Source of the DNA: Prorocentrum cordatum
Lineage: Eukaryota; Sar; Dinophyceae; Prorocentrales; Prorocentraceae
DNA: 64,000 nucleotides
NCBI GenBank assembly: GCA_963575745.1
Contig: CAUYUJ010011570.1
Span: 1-64,000 of the forward strand
Direction of reading: 5' to 3'
In this document: piece by piece, positions 1 to 9,934 of the stretch
How the letters are laid out: each line of letters starts with the position of its first letter
How positions within the stretch are numbered: the first letter of the stretch is position 1
Position numbers and translations under genes: made by a program
Notes under the pieces: model-generated
The model's input: only the letters and a program-made list of their open reading frames with translations
Told to the model about the DNA's origin: nothing
The model's database searches: none

Positions 1-1288
1 GGGGGGGGGGGGGGGGGCGGTGTGGAGGTGGAAGGGGCAGGGGGATAGTGGATGACGAGGTGGATGCAAACCCCACACGTTCCCTCTTCCTGCTGCCCCC
101 ACCCCGTCTATCGGAAACACTGTTTTGAAACATGTTCGAGAGTTTCCTGCTTCAAAAGCCACAAACACAAAACCAATTTGAGACTGACCCCCCCGCCAAT
201 CTTCAGTTCCGTGTCCGTTTTCTTCCTCTCCCTCCGAATCCCCATCCCCCGTTTGACGCGCCCCGCCTTTGACGCGCCCCGCGCCAGGTGTTGATGAAAA
301 GATGCGTTGATTCCCACCCCTGTGGTGAACCCCCCAGTGAGCTTCGAGGGCCAGTCAGGGTCATCCCCTCTGCCTGTGGAAATCAAACCACCCTTTCAAC
401 AACACCTCCCTCCCCCCTCCCCCCACCAACCCTGTCGTATTCGCTCCTTGCGCGTTCCTTGCCTGGCACCGTTCCATCCAACGGTAAACGCGGTTTTCTC
501 GGCGTGCAAACGCATCCGCGGGCGTGAGAACTGAAGCCGCATCCAGGGCACGGTCCGAGCGAAAGGTGCGCCGACAGCTAACGTGAAACCTCAGACAAAC
601 AAAGGGGCAACGCGGCTCCCGACAATCAACGCGGACGTTCCATAGTTCCGAAAACAAGCCGCAGATCCTGGATGCGCTTTCCATGGCCCACGGGCTCGAA
701 AACGGCCCCCAGGGCACGAGGTCCAACACAATACAAAACCAATGCAATCCGACGCCGAATCGAAGGCACGACTTTGTTTTTTCGGGAAATCGCTTTCGGG
801 GCCCTTGGATTCGAGATCGAATGTTTTTCGAATTTGTCGGCCGACCCCCATCAGGCGCGTCGTGGTTATAACACAGTGTGCAGTGGTCGCGCGGACGTGC
901 GCGCATGGCAGTGCGCGTGCAAATTGCTGTTGCACAAAATTCAACGCCCCGACTTCGATTGGAATCAAATGTGGCACGCCTCATGTGTGAATAGTTCAGC
1001 GTTCGATTTGTTGGGTTTGTGTGACTGAAATTCCGCGCGCGGGGCTTGTAAATCACGCCTGCGGGGCTTTGCTAACCTGATTAGCGCTACTTCGTAAATG
1101 GCATATAACTTGAAATAACTGCTTCCGCTAATCGCGCTAATCGATTACGGTGGTTACAATAACCTGGTTATAACTCCACCCAACCATGAGCTCGCAATTA
1201 TTGCAACTGCGTAAGTGCCATAACGGATAACATTGGATTTATCTCAATTGTTGTGAATAGGCGAAGTTAGGGTCAAGTTGCACCTAGC
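1..1288. other. unassigned, partly AT-rich flank
   Basis: The window starts with a G homopolymer. No convincing gene is seen; a 231-codon open frame on the minus strand (361-1056) has no recognisable motif and looks like chance in GC-rich DNA. Bases 1050-1330 are clearly richer in A/T than the surroundings and carry several TTATAAC/CATATAAC words. They abut the truncated 3' end of the retroelement polyprotein, so they may be its 3' flank or the edge of another insertion. Confidence 0.5.
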
Positions 1289-4200
1289 TTATAACATGGT
1301 TGCGCATACATATAAATCCGACAATCGATTACTAAACGCCGCATCCATTCCAGTGAGCTCCGGGAGGGCGAGCAGGTACTGAGCCTTGCTGCATTTTGGT
1401 TCTGGGAGCCTAACCACCTTCGTGTCGAAGTTCATGTGGAGGCCCCAGATCAACTGCTCTGCCGCGAACTCCCCCTCGACGTCCAGTTTCTCCTCGTTAA
1501 CTGCGTCCGGGCCCCAGACTCGCTTCGTGGCCCCGTCGAGCTCCTCGGCCGAGAGCCAGGGTCGGAGGCCCACCAGCGGCTCGAGGACGACCCCGTCGTC
1601 CATGAGCCACTTGGAGGCGTACCTGACGGTATCGTTGATCCTGGGCGCCGGCGGCTTCCTCCTCTCGTGCTCGCTCTTGGCCGCCCAGGCGAACGCCATG
1701 TACTCGCCCGGGCTGCCGGCCCAGCCGAAGACCAGCACGCCGTGGATCAGGATAACTCGCCCTGGCACTCCGACCTCCTTGCCCGGGAGCGTCGTCCCGA
1801 ACTCTGGCACGGCAGCTGGCTCCAGGTGGTGCCACTTGAAGGCCCTGGCCACGTCGCGCTTCGCCACCATCTGCTGGACGCCCGGGTGCCTCGCCTCCCA
1901 CCAGAGGCTGAGCCTCGCAAGCCCCCTGTGGAGAGGCTGCTTCGCTGGCGGGTGCTGCTCCTTCGGGGAGAAGGCGTTGGCCGCCCGCATGTCGTGGATC
2001 GGCCGGCCCTCTTTCGAGATGGTCCGATCCGGCAACATCTTGGGGACCCTCCCGCTGGGCGACTCGACCAGCGCCGAGGCGGCGAGCACGTCCTCGACCT
2101 CGTCCGAGGCCCAGAGGACAACGCCGTAGCGGCTGTCCTTCCAGGCCTTCTCGAACATCTCCAGCGCGTGGTCCACCGCCGAGGAGTGCGACTTGGCCTG
2201 TGTGCGCGTCCGCTCCTCCGTGCGTCGCACGGGTACCCCCCCGGTGGCCATGGCCCGGAGGTAGGCGGCGCGGTGCGGGTCCAAGGACTTCTGCACGTCT
2301 TCTTGGAGTACGCCGCCCAGCGGGTTCCCATGGACCTCCTCCCGCGCGTGCTTCAGCAACTCGGCAGCCCTCTCGATGCTGCCGGCGAGGCGGAGGAGTG
2401 AGTTGCCCCGCTTCACGACCTCTGGCACCTTCTCGGGCTGGAAGGTGGGGTGGTCCGCGCACCACTTGACGTAGGCACGCGCCTCCTCCTGTGCCCTCCC
2501 ACCGCTCGGCGCCGCCGGCGCCTCCCCCAAAGGGGGTCCCCCACAGCGGCCTCGCCGCGGAGGGGGCGGCCAAGGGGGCGGCATCATCGGCGGCATCCCC
2601 GGCGGCCGGCAGATTTGCCCAGGGAGAAGCGGGCGCCACCCTGGAGGCCTCACCAGGGGCCTGACTGCGTGATCCGGGGGCACGAGCGGCCTAGCTGGAT
2701 CATCTTGGCGGGGTCTGGGCTGCGATGGCTCTCCCTTGGAGGTGGCGCGCAGCTGGGCACCCAGTGATCTCGGCTTGGGCCTGAGTGTGAGCTTCTCTCC
2801 GGACGTCCCTGCGCTGCCGGCGTCTGCTCCCCCAGTGGGGGGGCCTCCGCTGGAGGTCGTCGACCTGCCTGCGGCGCGCCTGGCTGCTTCCACGACTGTC
2901 ATGGCCGAGCGGCTTCTCCTCGTCGGCGCGGCCTTCTGGGGGATCGTGGCGGGGAGTCTGCTCCTCCGATGCTGGGCTGGGTCTGAGGGGGTTTCCAGTA
3001 CCTCGGGCGGTGGAGGTGCACTCGGCGGTGGCTCTGCGCCTGCGGCGGGGGCGGGGCCTCCGCTGCCGCTGGCCCCAGGAGAGCTCTGGAAAGTCTCCTC
3101 CCTGCTCCGCCTGGCCGCCTCCGCTTGCCCGGGCCAGAGGCTCAGGGGATCTGGATCCTCTGGGAGGGGGGGGTCTATTCCCTCCTCGGTCCTCGCGTAC
3201 GGCTTCTCCACCACCTCGTCTTCCGAGCTCTCGGCGGAGTCCGCGTCGTCGCTCGTGGGTTCCCCCTCCGCCTTCTCATGCGCGATTTTCTGGCGCTTCT
3301 TTGCGGGGGTGTCGTCCAGCTCCCCTGCTTTCACCATCTTGCGGGTCAGCTTCTCGAGGATGTCAACGTACTCGCTCGCGATCTCGCCTTGCTCCTCGTA
3401 GGGGGTGCATGTCCAGCTCCGCGGTAGGTCCTCGAACATGGAGCTGATGCCCTCGATCAGGAGCTCCCGCGCTTTCCTCCTCCGATCAGGTCCTGTGGGA
3501 TCGTCAGCTGGAACTCCGAGCAGGTTATTCAAGATGCACTCCGCTTCGTGGCACTTGTTCTCCCCATCCAGGATGGCCGAGGGCAACGGGGTCTCGTCCT
3601 CCCAGGCTGGATCGAGAGGGGTGGCCGCGCCTTGCCCGCTGGGGGGTTCTGAGCTGGCCCGGCGGGGATGCCCGGCTTGCGCTTGCTCTGCCTCGCGCTT
3701 GCCGGCATCCCTCGCACGACGGGCCCGGCGGCGCTCCTTAGCCTCTGCCAGCTGTATCTGCAGTTCCTTGATACGCTTCTCCTCCTCCTCCAGGACACCT
3801 ACCTCGGCGGCTTTGGCGGCTTCGAGCTTCCTCCTTATGCTCTCCAGCTTGATGCTGTCGGCTGAGCTGCCGCCGCTGCTGGACCCTCCAGCGGGCGCCT
3901 CGCGGCTTTGTCTCTGGAGGGCTTGGGCGGCAGCCTGCTGGAAGCGCCTCCCTCCTGAGTGCGGTGGGGGGGCCCGCCTGTTCCAGACAGCGCCAAGCTC
4001 TGGGCTGCCAAAGCCCTGGGAGCTGACGCGGTCGGCGATCCTCAGCGTGACACTGCGGTGGGACGCGGGGGTGGCCTCGCTGCGGTGCCACGGCGCCCCC
4101 TCACGCTCCTCGTCCGCGGCCCTCTTGATCCAGCGCGGCGCCCAGGCTGCCCAATTCCCGATGTCTTCTTTCCCGATCCACAGGATAAGGCGTTCCCCGG

Positions 4201-7200
4201 GTTCGACACGATCGTCGTCTTCTAAGGGAGGTCCCTCGGCTCCTGCGGTGCCCCCCTCGTCGGTGTAGACGAACAGGCGAAGCTCCTCGGGGCTGAGGAC
4301 GTCGTCGCGCAGCCACCTGCAGGTTATGAGGACGCTCTGGAGCTCGTGCGCGTACATGGGGGCCCCCGGGATTGGTATCCATCGGTCCCCACGCTGTGGA
4401 AGAAGCACCTTGACTGGCTCATCGGCTTGCTGCTCGGCTTGCCTGGACTTCTTGACCCTCCTGGGCGGCTCCTTCTCTTCCTCTTCCTCCTCTCCTTCTC
4501 CTTCGTCTCCCCCAGGTTCGTCGTCTCCGCCATCTCCTCCAGGGCCCGGTGGTGGCGCTCCTCGGTCGGGATCCCTCTTTCTCGCCTTGTTGCGTTTCCA
4601 CCCTTCTCTTTTCTTGCCTCTGTTCGCGCACTGCCATCCTCTGAGCTCCGCTGGATGGTCCCCCTCCGCCTCCTTCTCCGTGACTGGCACGTCCTGGAAG
4701 CGAAATGGAGGGGGGGGTTCCGCCAGGTGAACCCCGTCACCGGCTCCCGCCGCCATCTTGTCCCCGGCCCTCGTCGTGACGATGGGCTCAAGCTTCTCCA
4801 AGAGCTTCGCGGGGGGGGTCCCCGCTCCCGCAGCCTTGACGACCTCGGCCCAGGCAGCGCACAGCCTCGTCGGGTACTGGCCGGCGTAGCGGGTGCGACG
4901 TAGTCCACGCTGACCGACCTGGAAGCCGAGGGTGCTCAACTCCTCCCGCAGTGCTTTGGCCAGCGGGGGAGCTCCGCTGGGGATGCGCCCGCCACCGTGC
5001 AGGCACGGGGGCGACCGGTGTGAGATCTTGGCCACGAAATTGTCGGCTCGATCGCGTCCGCAGTACAAGGCCACGGCGCCCTCCGGGAGGTCCTCGAAGG
5101 CCTTCCCGGTGCGTGGTTCAACCCGGCTCCAGTGGAAGTTCACGGGCCCCAGCTTGCCGACGAGGTCGTTCAGCGGGCGTAGCAGCTCGGGTCCGAGCTG
5201 TGGGGTTTCCAGGGTCTTGGTATCTGCGGCGAGACCCTGGGCCTGCACGCCTGCCAGGGCTAATCGATTGGTCAGGCTCAGGATGTCCTTCTGCTCGGAC
5301 TGGCTGAGCGAGAGCTTGGAGGAGTTGTAGTGGTCGATCTGGGCCTGGGTCAGGTCGTAGGGGAGAGGCCCCTCCAGGGCGACGCGTTCGTGCTGGTTGG
5401 TGCAGCGCCTCGCCAGAGAGAGCGCCCAAGGGTAAAGGCCCTTCGAGACCATCCAGAATGTCAGCTTGCGGTGCCGTTTCGCAGGCTCCTCTGGGGGCCC
5501 TAGCCCCCACTCGCACGTGGCGACGGAGATAATCCGTGCTCCTGTGCGCTTCTGCAGCTGCCTGATCCTGGCCCTGTCCCAGATCTTCGGGTAGCGTCCG
5601 TCGCTGGCCGTGTTCTCGAGCATCCACTCTCGATCGTTGGCGTCGAGGCGCTCGCAGAGGTCGGCGGCGAAATCGGTCATGATGTTGCTGTCGATCTCCG
5701 CCTGGACCGTCCCGTCGCCGTCCGGATGCTCAAACGCGCGGGTCCCGCCGTTCTTGAGGCACCAAGCTGAGTGGGTCGTGCACGGGGGGGCCAACTGGTA
5801 GACGTTCGCCTCGTCGGGGCCTGGCGCTGCCCCAGCGTCGAGGAGGGGCCTCTCTCGCACTTGGGGATCGAGGATGTCGTGCTCCTCCTGGGGCCCGGTC
5901 TGGGCCAGGGGGTCCTGGAAATACTCGACGGACGGGGCCGTCTGGAGTCCAGCTTCTCGCATCGCCTTGGTCCAGTTCCCTGTCCCTGCGAAGATCTCGC
6001 GAGTGCGGATGCCCCACGCAAAGGCGGGCCTGCGCAAGAGTGGTGCGAGACCGGAGAAGTCCTCCTCCTCGAGCTCCTGGTTCCCGACGGCGCCGTCACG
6101 CGTTGGGAGCTGAGCTTGCTGCATACGTTTGCAGTGCATGCAGGGCGGGGGCCGGCTAGGGATCACGGGCCCCGCGACCTCCTCTGACTCCAGGTACATC
6201 TCCCAGCCGACCGTGAGTAGCTCGCGGACGGGTTTCCCAGCTAGTGTCCAGGTCTTGAGGATCTCCCCGAATGCCCGGCCTCGCTTGTTGGGACTCTGGC
6301 CGCCGACGACCGGTGGCCTGAGCACCCGCATATGCCCTCGGTGGATCATGACGTGGACTTCCCTCTCGCTGGTCTGCGTCGGCAGGACGGAGTCGATCTC
6401 GAGCTGGTTCCAGTGGTTGATCCTCCAGACCCGGACGGTGGTCGTGTTGAGGGCACTCAGGGGGAAAACCGAGATGCACCTGAAGTCCTTGTCGTGGTGC
6501 GGGTGCTGGACATCGTGGCAGTGCATCCGGAGCTCGGCTTCGCGTGGCGAGACGAAGGGAGGTGCGCCCCCCAATGCGGCGGAGGCGGTGGTGGCTCCAT
6601 CCCACAACTCGCGGCGGAGCTGAGCAGCCAGGGCCTTCACGGCCGGCGCATCAGGCTCCTTATCCCCCCAGAGCAGGGCGGCCGCGATGTGGAGCACCAG
6701 ACACTGCCTGAGCTCTGCGTCGCCTTCCTTGAGGCCGAGCCGGGTTCTCATCTCTTCGTCGGGCTGAAGCTCGTCCTGGAAGTCGAGATAGTCCCATTCT
6801 TGGTCTTGCACCGTGAGCTTCCCGCGGCCAACCCCAGCCTCCTCGTCCCAGGAGGCCCCTCCAATGCTGAGGTCCTGGGTGCTGCTCCTCCCCGCCTTTG
6901 ATCCCAGCTTGTCGAGGGCCCGACCGGCTTCCTCGGCGAGGGTTGGCCCCCCGCCCCGAGTCGCCTCCAGCAGTACCTCCTCCAAGCTCAGGGAGATGCC
7001 CTCTGAGCTGGCGCGTGCGAGCCTGGCCAGGGCGTGTGAATGCAGGTAGTCGCTGATGTCGCCCAGCGTCGCGATGGTCCCGCTCTCCAAGATCTTCTCG
7101 ATGATGTTCCATCTTTCGAGAGCAGCTGGATGAGTCGTCTCACTGGTCCCCTCCACCGCGGGCGCGTTGGCGTGGGCGTCCAGCAACCAGTCCTCCTCGG

Positions 7201-7894
7201 GGCCCTGGACGGCCTGCCTGAGCTCCTCCTCGAGGGCGGTGGTCTGAATCTCGTCGAAGGCAGCTGGGGGGGACCAAACAGCCGGCGAGCCTCCCGCTCG
7301 GCTGCCTCCCGCAGAGGCCCCGGGACCTTCTCCGGCGCCTCCCCCAGCCCTTTTGCTGTCCGCCTCGGCCTTGGCCTGGGCCCTGAGCTGAGCTACCCGC
7401 CCGTCGACCGAGGCGGGGTCGACCTTAGCGCCAGACTTCAGGCCGCCGCGCCTGATGAGCTGCGCCTGCACGGTCCAGTCCAAGCTGCCAAGCCCCTTGA
7501 TGGCCTCGTGGGAGTGGGCGCAGGTCCCTGCCGCCTTGGGGCAGCCAGCCCATGTGCAGGCGTCCCAGCAGATGACCTTCCCGTTCTTGTCCCGGGGGGC
7601 ATGCTTGACTGGGCGCCCGATCTCGCTGGACGTCAGCGCCTTTCCTGCTGGGTACGCCCGGGCGGCTGGCCGCTTCTTGGCAGCAGCCTTCTTGACGGCG
7701 GCCCCTGCCTTCCCTGTGCCTGGGCCAGCTCCTGCGGGCGCCTCCTGGTCTGCTGGGGCGTGTTCGTCAGCCTTCCCAGCCTTGGGGGTCCTCGAGGGGC
7801 CGGCGTGGAGGTTCTGACCCAGAGGTCCTCTGGGACAGTTTTTTCGACCAACACTGTACTTACATGTGTTGGTCGATTTATTGTCCCACGACAC
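1289..7894 (-). CDS. retroelement polyprotein: CCCH-like finger, C5-methyltransferase-like domain, reverse transcriptase (3' truncated)
   Basis: A 2201-codon open frame. Residues 109-129 form a C-x8-C-x6-C-x3-H pattern like a CCCH zinc finger. Residues 633-641 (EIFAGTGNW) resemble the SAM-binding motif I of C5 DNA methyltransferases; Cys705 in APPC matches the catalytic Pro-Cys motif IV and Glu760-Asn761 matches the ENV motif VI. A long low-complexity acidic and proline-rich middle follows. The RT palm is at the C-terminus: motif A with Asp2014 (KRDVARAF), motif B at 2055-2066 (FGWAGSPGEY) and motif C Met-Asp-Asp at 2098-2100, so the catalytic Asp triad is intact. The frame stops about 100 residues after MDD, with no RNase H or integrase, so the 3' end is missing. 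The open frame begins at GTG; there is no ATG for several hundred codons, so the true start must be upstream, spliced in, or lost. The first codons run through a hairpin-rich module (7818-7908). The RT type is that of abundant dinoflagellate elements; the exact class is undecided. Confidence 0.8.
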   Translation of the reverse strand: MSWDNKSTNTCKYSVGRKNCPRGPLGQNLHAGPSRTPKAGKADEHAPADQEAPAGAGPGTGKAGAAVKKAAAKKRPAARAYPAGKALTSSEIGRPVKHAPRDKNGKVICWDACTWAGCPKAAGTCAHSHEAIKGLGSLDWTVQAQLIRRGGLKSGAKVDPASVDGRVAQLRAQAKAEADSKRAGGGAGEGPGASAGGSRAGGSPAVWSPPAAFDEIQTTALEEELRQAVQGPEEDWLLDAHANAPAVEGTSETTHPAALERWNIIEKILESGTIATLGDISDYLHSHALARLARASSEGISLSLEEVLLEATRGGGPTLAEEAGRALDKLGSKAGRSSTQDLSIGGASWDEEAGVGRGKLTVQDQEWDYLDFQDELQPDEEMRTRLGLKEGDAELRQCLVLHIAAALLWGDKEPDAPAVKALAAQLRRELWDGATTASAALGGAPPFVSPREAELRMHCHDVQHPHHDKDFRCISVFPLSALNTTTVRVWRINHWNQLEIDSVLPTQTSEREVHVMIHRGHMRVLRPPVVGGQSPNKRGRAFGEILKTWTLAGKPVRELLTVGWEMYLESEEVAGPVIPSRPPPCMHCKRMQQAQLPTRDGAVGNQELEEEDFSGLAPLLRRPAFAWGIRTREIFAGTGNWTKAMREAGLQTAPSVEYFQDPLAQTGPQEEHDILDPQVRERPLLDAGAAPGPDEANVYQLAPPCTTHSAWCLKNGGTRAFEHPDGDGTVQAEIDSNIMTDFAADLCERLDANDREWMLENTASDGRYPKIWDRARIRQLQKRTGARIISVATCEWGLGPPEEPAKRHRKLTFWMVSKGLYPWALSLARRCTNQHERVALEGPLPYDLTQAQIDHYNSSKLSLSQSEQKDILSLTNRLALAGVQAQGLAADTKTLETPQLGPELLRPLNDLVGKLGPVNFHWSRVEPRTGKAFEDLPEGAVALYCGRDRADNFVAKISHRSPPCLHGGGRIPSGAPPLAKALREELSTLGFQVGQRGLRRTRYAGQYPTRLCAAWAEVVKAAGAGTPPAKLLEKLEPIVTTRAGDKMAAGAGDGVHLAEPPPPFRFQDVPVTEKEAEGDHPAELRGWQCANRGKKREGWKRNKARKRDPDRGAPPPGPGGDGGDDEPGGDEGEGEEEEEEKEPPRRVKKSRQAEQQADEPVKVLLPQRGDRWIPIPGAPMYAHELQSVLITCRWLRDDVLSPEELRLFVYTDEGGTAGAEGPPLEDDDRVEPGERLILWIGKEDIGNWAAWAPRWIKRAADEEREGAPWHRSEATPASHRSVTLRIADRVSSQGFGSPELGAVWNRRAPPPHSGGRRFQQAAAQALQRQSREAPAGGSSSGGSSADSIKLESIRRKLEAAKAAEVGVLEEEEKRIKELQIQLAEAKERRRARRARDAGKREAEQAQAGHPRRASSEPPSGQGAATPLDPAWEDETPLPSAILDGENKCHEAECILNNLLGVPADDPTGPDRRRKARELLIEGISSMFEDLPRSWTCTPYEEQGEIASEYVDILEKLTRKMVKAGELDDTPAKKRQKIAHEKAEGEPTSDDADSAESSEDEVVEKPYARTEEGIDPPLPEDPDPLSLWPGQAEAARRSREETFQSSPGASGSGGPAPAAGAEPPPSAPPPPEVLETPSDPAQHRRSRLPATIPQKAAPTRRSRSAMTVVEAARRAAGRSTTSSGGPPTGGADAGSAGTSGEKLTLRPKPRSLGAQLRATSKGEPSQPRPRQDDPARPLVPPDHAVRPLVRPPGWRPLLPGQICRPPGMPPMMPPPWPPPPRRGRCGGPPLGEAPAAPSGGRAQEEARAYVKWCADHPTFQPEKVPEVVKRGNSLLRLAGSIERAAELLKHAREEVHGNPLGGVLQEDVQKSLDPHRAAYLRAMATGGVPVRRTEERTRTQAKSHSSAVDHALEMFEKAWKDSRYGVVLWASDEVEDVLAASALVESPSGRVPKMLPDRTISKEGRPIHDMRAANAFSPKEQHPPAKQPLHRGLARLSLWWEARHPGVQQMVAKRDVARAFKWHHLEPAAVPEFGTTLPGKEVGVPGRVILIHGVLVFGWAGSPGEYMAFAWAAKSEHERRKPPAPRINDTVRYASKWLMDDGVVLEPLVGLRPWLSAEELDGATKRVWGPDAVNEEKLDVEGEFAAEQLIWGLHMNFDTKVVRLPEPKCSKAQYLLALPELTGMDAAFSNRLSDLYVCATML

Positions 7895-7915
7895 GCGTGT
7901 GGGACAATTAATCGC
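7818..7915. repeat. hairpin-rich module at 5' end of retroelement (copy 1)
   Basis: Three perfect short inverted repeats follow one another: CCCAGAGG-T-CCTCTGGG (7818-7834), CGACCAACAC/GTGTTGGTCG (7845-7875) and ATTGTCCCAC/GTGGGACAAT (7880-7908). The blocks GGTCCTCTGGGACAGTT, TTTTCG and GGGACAATTAATCG recur in the same order on the opposite strand at 22797-22912. Here the module sits at the 5' side of the minus-strand polyprotein; there it sits at the 3' side of another minus-strand coding block. That is the arrangement of terminal inverted repeats of one element family. Confidence 0.7.
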
Positions 7916-7948
7916 CCCAGATTTTATGCGCTTGACATGGTTGCGGAG

Positions 7949-8095
7949 TGTTTATATCTTTGTGCACGAAGTTGGTTTTCCTAGACTGTTACTTGGTATC
8001 GTGCCAGCTGTTTTGCGTTTGGCGGGGTATCGTACTTGCGCGCAGAGCAGTTTATATCATTGTGTGCGCGAGGTTGGCTTTCCTATACTTTTACA
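7949..8095. repeat. 45-bp direct repeat pair, about 101 bp apart
   Basis: GTTTATATC followed by a TTGTG/GTTGG/TTTCCTA block occurs at about 7949 and again at about 8050 with several substitutions. It lies just outside the hairpin module and is AT-richer than its surroundings. No gene is seen. Confidence 0.6.
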
Positions 8096-8575
8096 TGGCT
8101 TCGCAAAAAAAAGTGTCGGCCTCCCTCCTCCTCCTCCTCCTCCTCCTCCTCCTCCTCCTCCGCCTCCCCCTCCTCCTCCTCCTCGGCCGCCTCCTCGGTC
8201 TCGGGAGTCCACAGAAAATGTGCGAAGTGCGTCATTCGACGCTGCACGTGACGCAAAACACCTCATTTTCCCTCGTCGTCGTCGTCGTCCTACCCGCCGC
8301 CGCCTCATCCACTTCATCCGCCCCCTCCTCCAGGGCGCCGCCCTTCGCAAAAAAAAGCGTCGCTGCCGACGGCCTCTTAAGGCTTTCCGCGTGACCTCCC
8401 TCCTCCTCCTCCTCCTCCTCCTCCTCCTCCTCCTCCTCCCTCCTCCTCCTCCCTCCTCCTCCTCCTCCTCTTCCTCCTCCGCCTCCTCCTCCTCCGCCTC
8501 CTCCTCCTCCTCGGCCGCTTCCTCGGCCTCGAGAGTCCACAGAACATGTGCTACCACCACTGCCACCTCTACGAC
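8096..8575. repeat. duplicated (CCT)n-bearing unit
   Basis: Two copies of a roughly 300-bp unit. Each has CGCAAAAAAAA followed by GYGTCG, a long (CCT)n tract, and ends in CCTCGG..CTCG.GAGTCCACAGAA.ATGTG (ends near 8222 and 8548). The open frames here translate only as poly-Ser, Leu, Pro or Glu/Arg and are not genes. Confidence 0.65.
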
Positions 8576-8703
8576 CACTACTATTACTACTACTAGATTG
8601 TTGTTGTTCCTACTTTCACCCGCGGCCGAGAGGCTACATCTTCAATTTGAAAGGGTGCGGCCTGATGAGAAAACGCTTAGAGAGCAGGCTACTCCTAGGT
8701 TGC

Positions 8704-9597
8704 CTAACTCGGGGCGTGGGCTCTGGACGGCGGGGCGGGTAAGGTTCCCCACATGTCACCGAATTCATGGTTCGGGCGACGCCAACCGTGCATCAGTCCA
8801 GGTCGACTTTCGAGCTCCTCCTCCGTCCTCCTCCTCCTCCTCCTCCTCCTCCTCCTCCTCCTCCTCCTCCTCCTCCTCCTCCTCTTGCATGGCGCTGGTT
8901 GGCGCCGCCCAGATGACAGCTTGGACCCTGTCGAACTCAGCGTTTCTAGCCCTGCGCCTTGCCTCCTCAGCGCGTTTGGCCTCGGCCCTCTCCCTCCTGT
9001 GTTTTTCCTCGGGGTACGGACGTGGATGACTCCTTCCAGCTTCCCGCGGGCGCCTGCCGCCCAGTTTCCTCTTTCATCCGCTTTGCAGTGCGATAGCCCT
9101 GCTCCAGGGGCCAAGGCACGGAGATGGAAGAGCGGCGAAAGAGGAACCTGGGCGGCAAGGCGGCCGCGGGAGGCATGGTTCGGAGGACGGCCCCTCCCCC
9201 GAAACAGCGTTCTGCCCTGGCACCTCCAACGATCGATCTCGCGCTCAGCCCTGTCGGCGACGACGTGGAGGGGTAATACCCTCCTCTCCTCCTCCTCCTC
9301 CTCCTCCTCCTCCTCCTCCTCCTCCTCCTCCTCCTCGTCTTGTTATCCTTCTTCTTATTATTATTATTCTTCTTCATCTTTTCCTTCTTCCTCGCCCTCC
9401 TCCTCATCCAGCCTGTCCATTCTGTCCAGGCTGTGCTCTGACTTCTCATCCGCCGCCTCCTCAACCTCCTCATTCAGAGTCTCGCTAGTTTGGACATCGG
9501 GGGGGGCGGGGAGCGCATCAGGCGGGGTGGTGATCGTACTAGGCAGCACGCGGCGTGGCCGTTTGTTCGCATTGGATTGCCATTCTTGGGCGAACAT
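8704..9597 (-). CDS. probable small intron-containing gene, acidic and coiled-coil (tentative exons)
   Basis: Three protein-like blocks on the minus strand are separated by (AGG)n tracts. The first starts at an ATG at 9597, 4 nt after a TTCTTCTAG acceptor-like site, and gives an acidic segment to about 9380. The second (about 9020-8890) reads EEKHRRERAEAKRAEEARRR and beyond, a charged helical segment ending in AAPTSAMQ. The third (about 8825-8704) reads ELESRPGLMHGWRRPNHEF and ends at a stop. The exons cannot be joined with certainty; the 9250-9030 region is ambiguous among frames. No family was recognised. It would be the downstream member of the minus-strand cluster. Confidence 0.35.
8816..9340. 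repeat. (CCT)n microsatellites
   Basis: Two pure CCT runs at about 8816-8884 and 9283-9336, likely within introns of the minus-strand gene read here. Confidence 0.9.
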
Positions 9598-9934
9598 GGT
9601 TCTAGAAGAACGCAAGGAGAGGGAGGTGAGCGGGAGGTGTGGGGGGGTCAGACGCCTCTTTCTCCTCACCGTGTCCACCCCCTTCCCACCCTCCCCCTTC
9701 CCATCCTTCCTTTTCCCACCCTCCTTCGAATTCCTTGATTTGTTTTGCCTGCGATGCTATGGCCGAGCGCCAAAATTGGCACGATGGCCTGAATTGCCAA
9801 ACTCCTGATGCGATCGCCGATGCAACATCATCTGCTGGTGTGTTTTCGACGGCCATTCGCGAGCTCAAACAGCGTGGCTTGCCCACGCCAAGTCCACATG
9901 GGTCAGCGCGGCCTCGTTTCAGAGCGGGCCCTGC

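Noticed and set aside
361-1056. 231-codon minus-strand frame near the window start
   Set aside because: No motif, mixed composition, overlapped by open frames in other phases; likely chance in GC-rich DNA.
8057-8578. Long open frames over (CCT)n/(AGG)n, giving poly-Ser, Leu, Pro, Glu or Arg proteins (also 14253-14878, 20491-21025, 21417-22129)
   Set aside because: All six frames of a trinucleotide repeat stay open; composition explains them. Only the non-repetitive blocks at their edges were used as exons.
9766-9790. Further spliced-leader relic (CCATCGTGCCAATTTTGGCGCTCGG, minus strand)
   Set aside because: Needs at least two indels to align and lies about 170 nt from the nearest plausible ATG; too weak to report as a feature.
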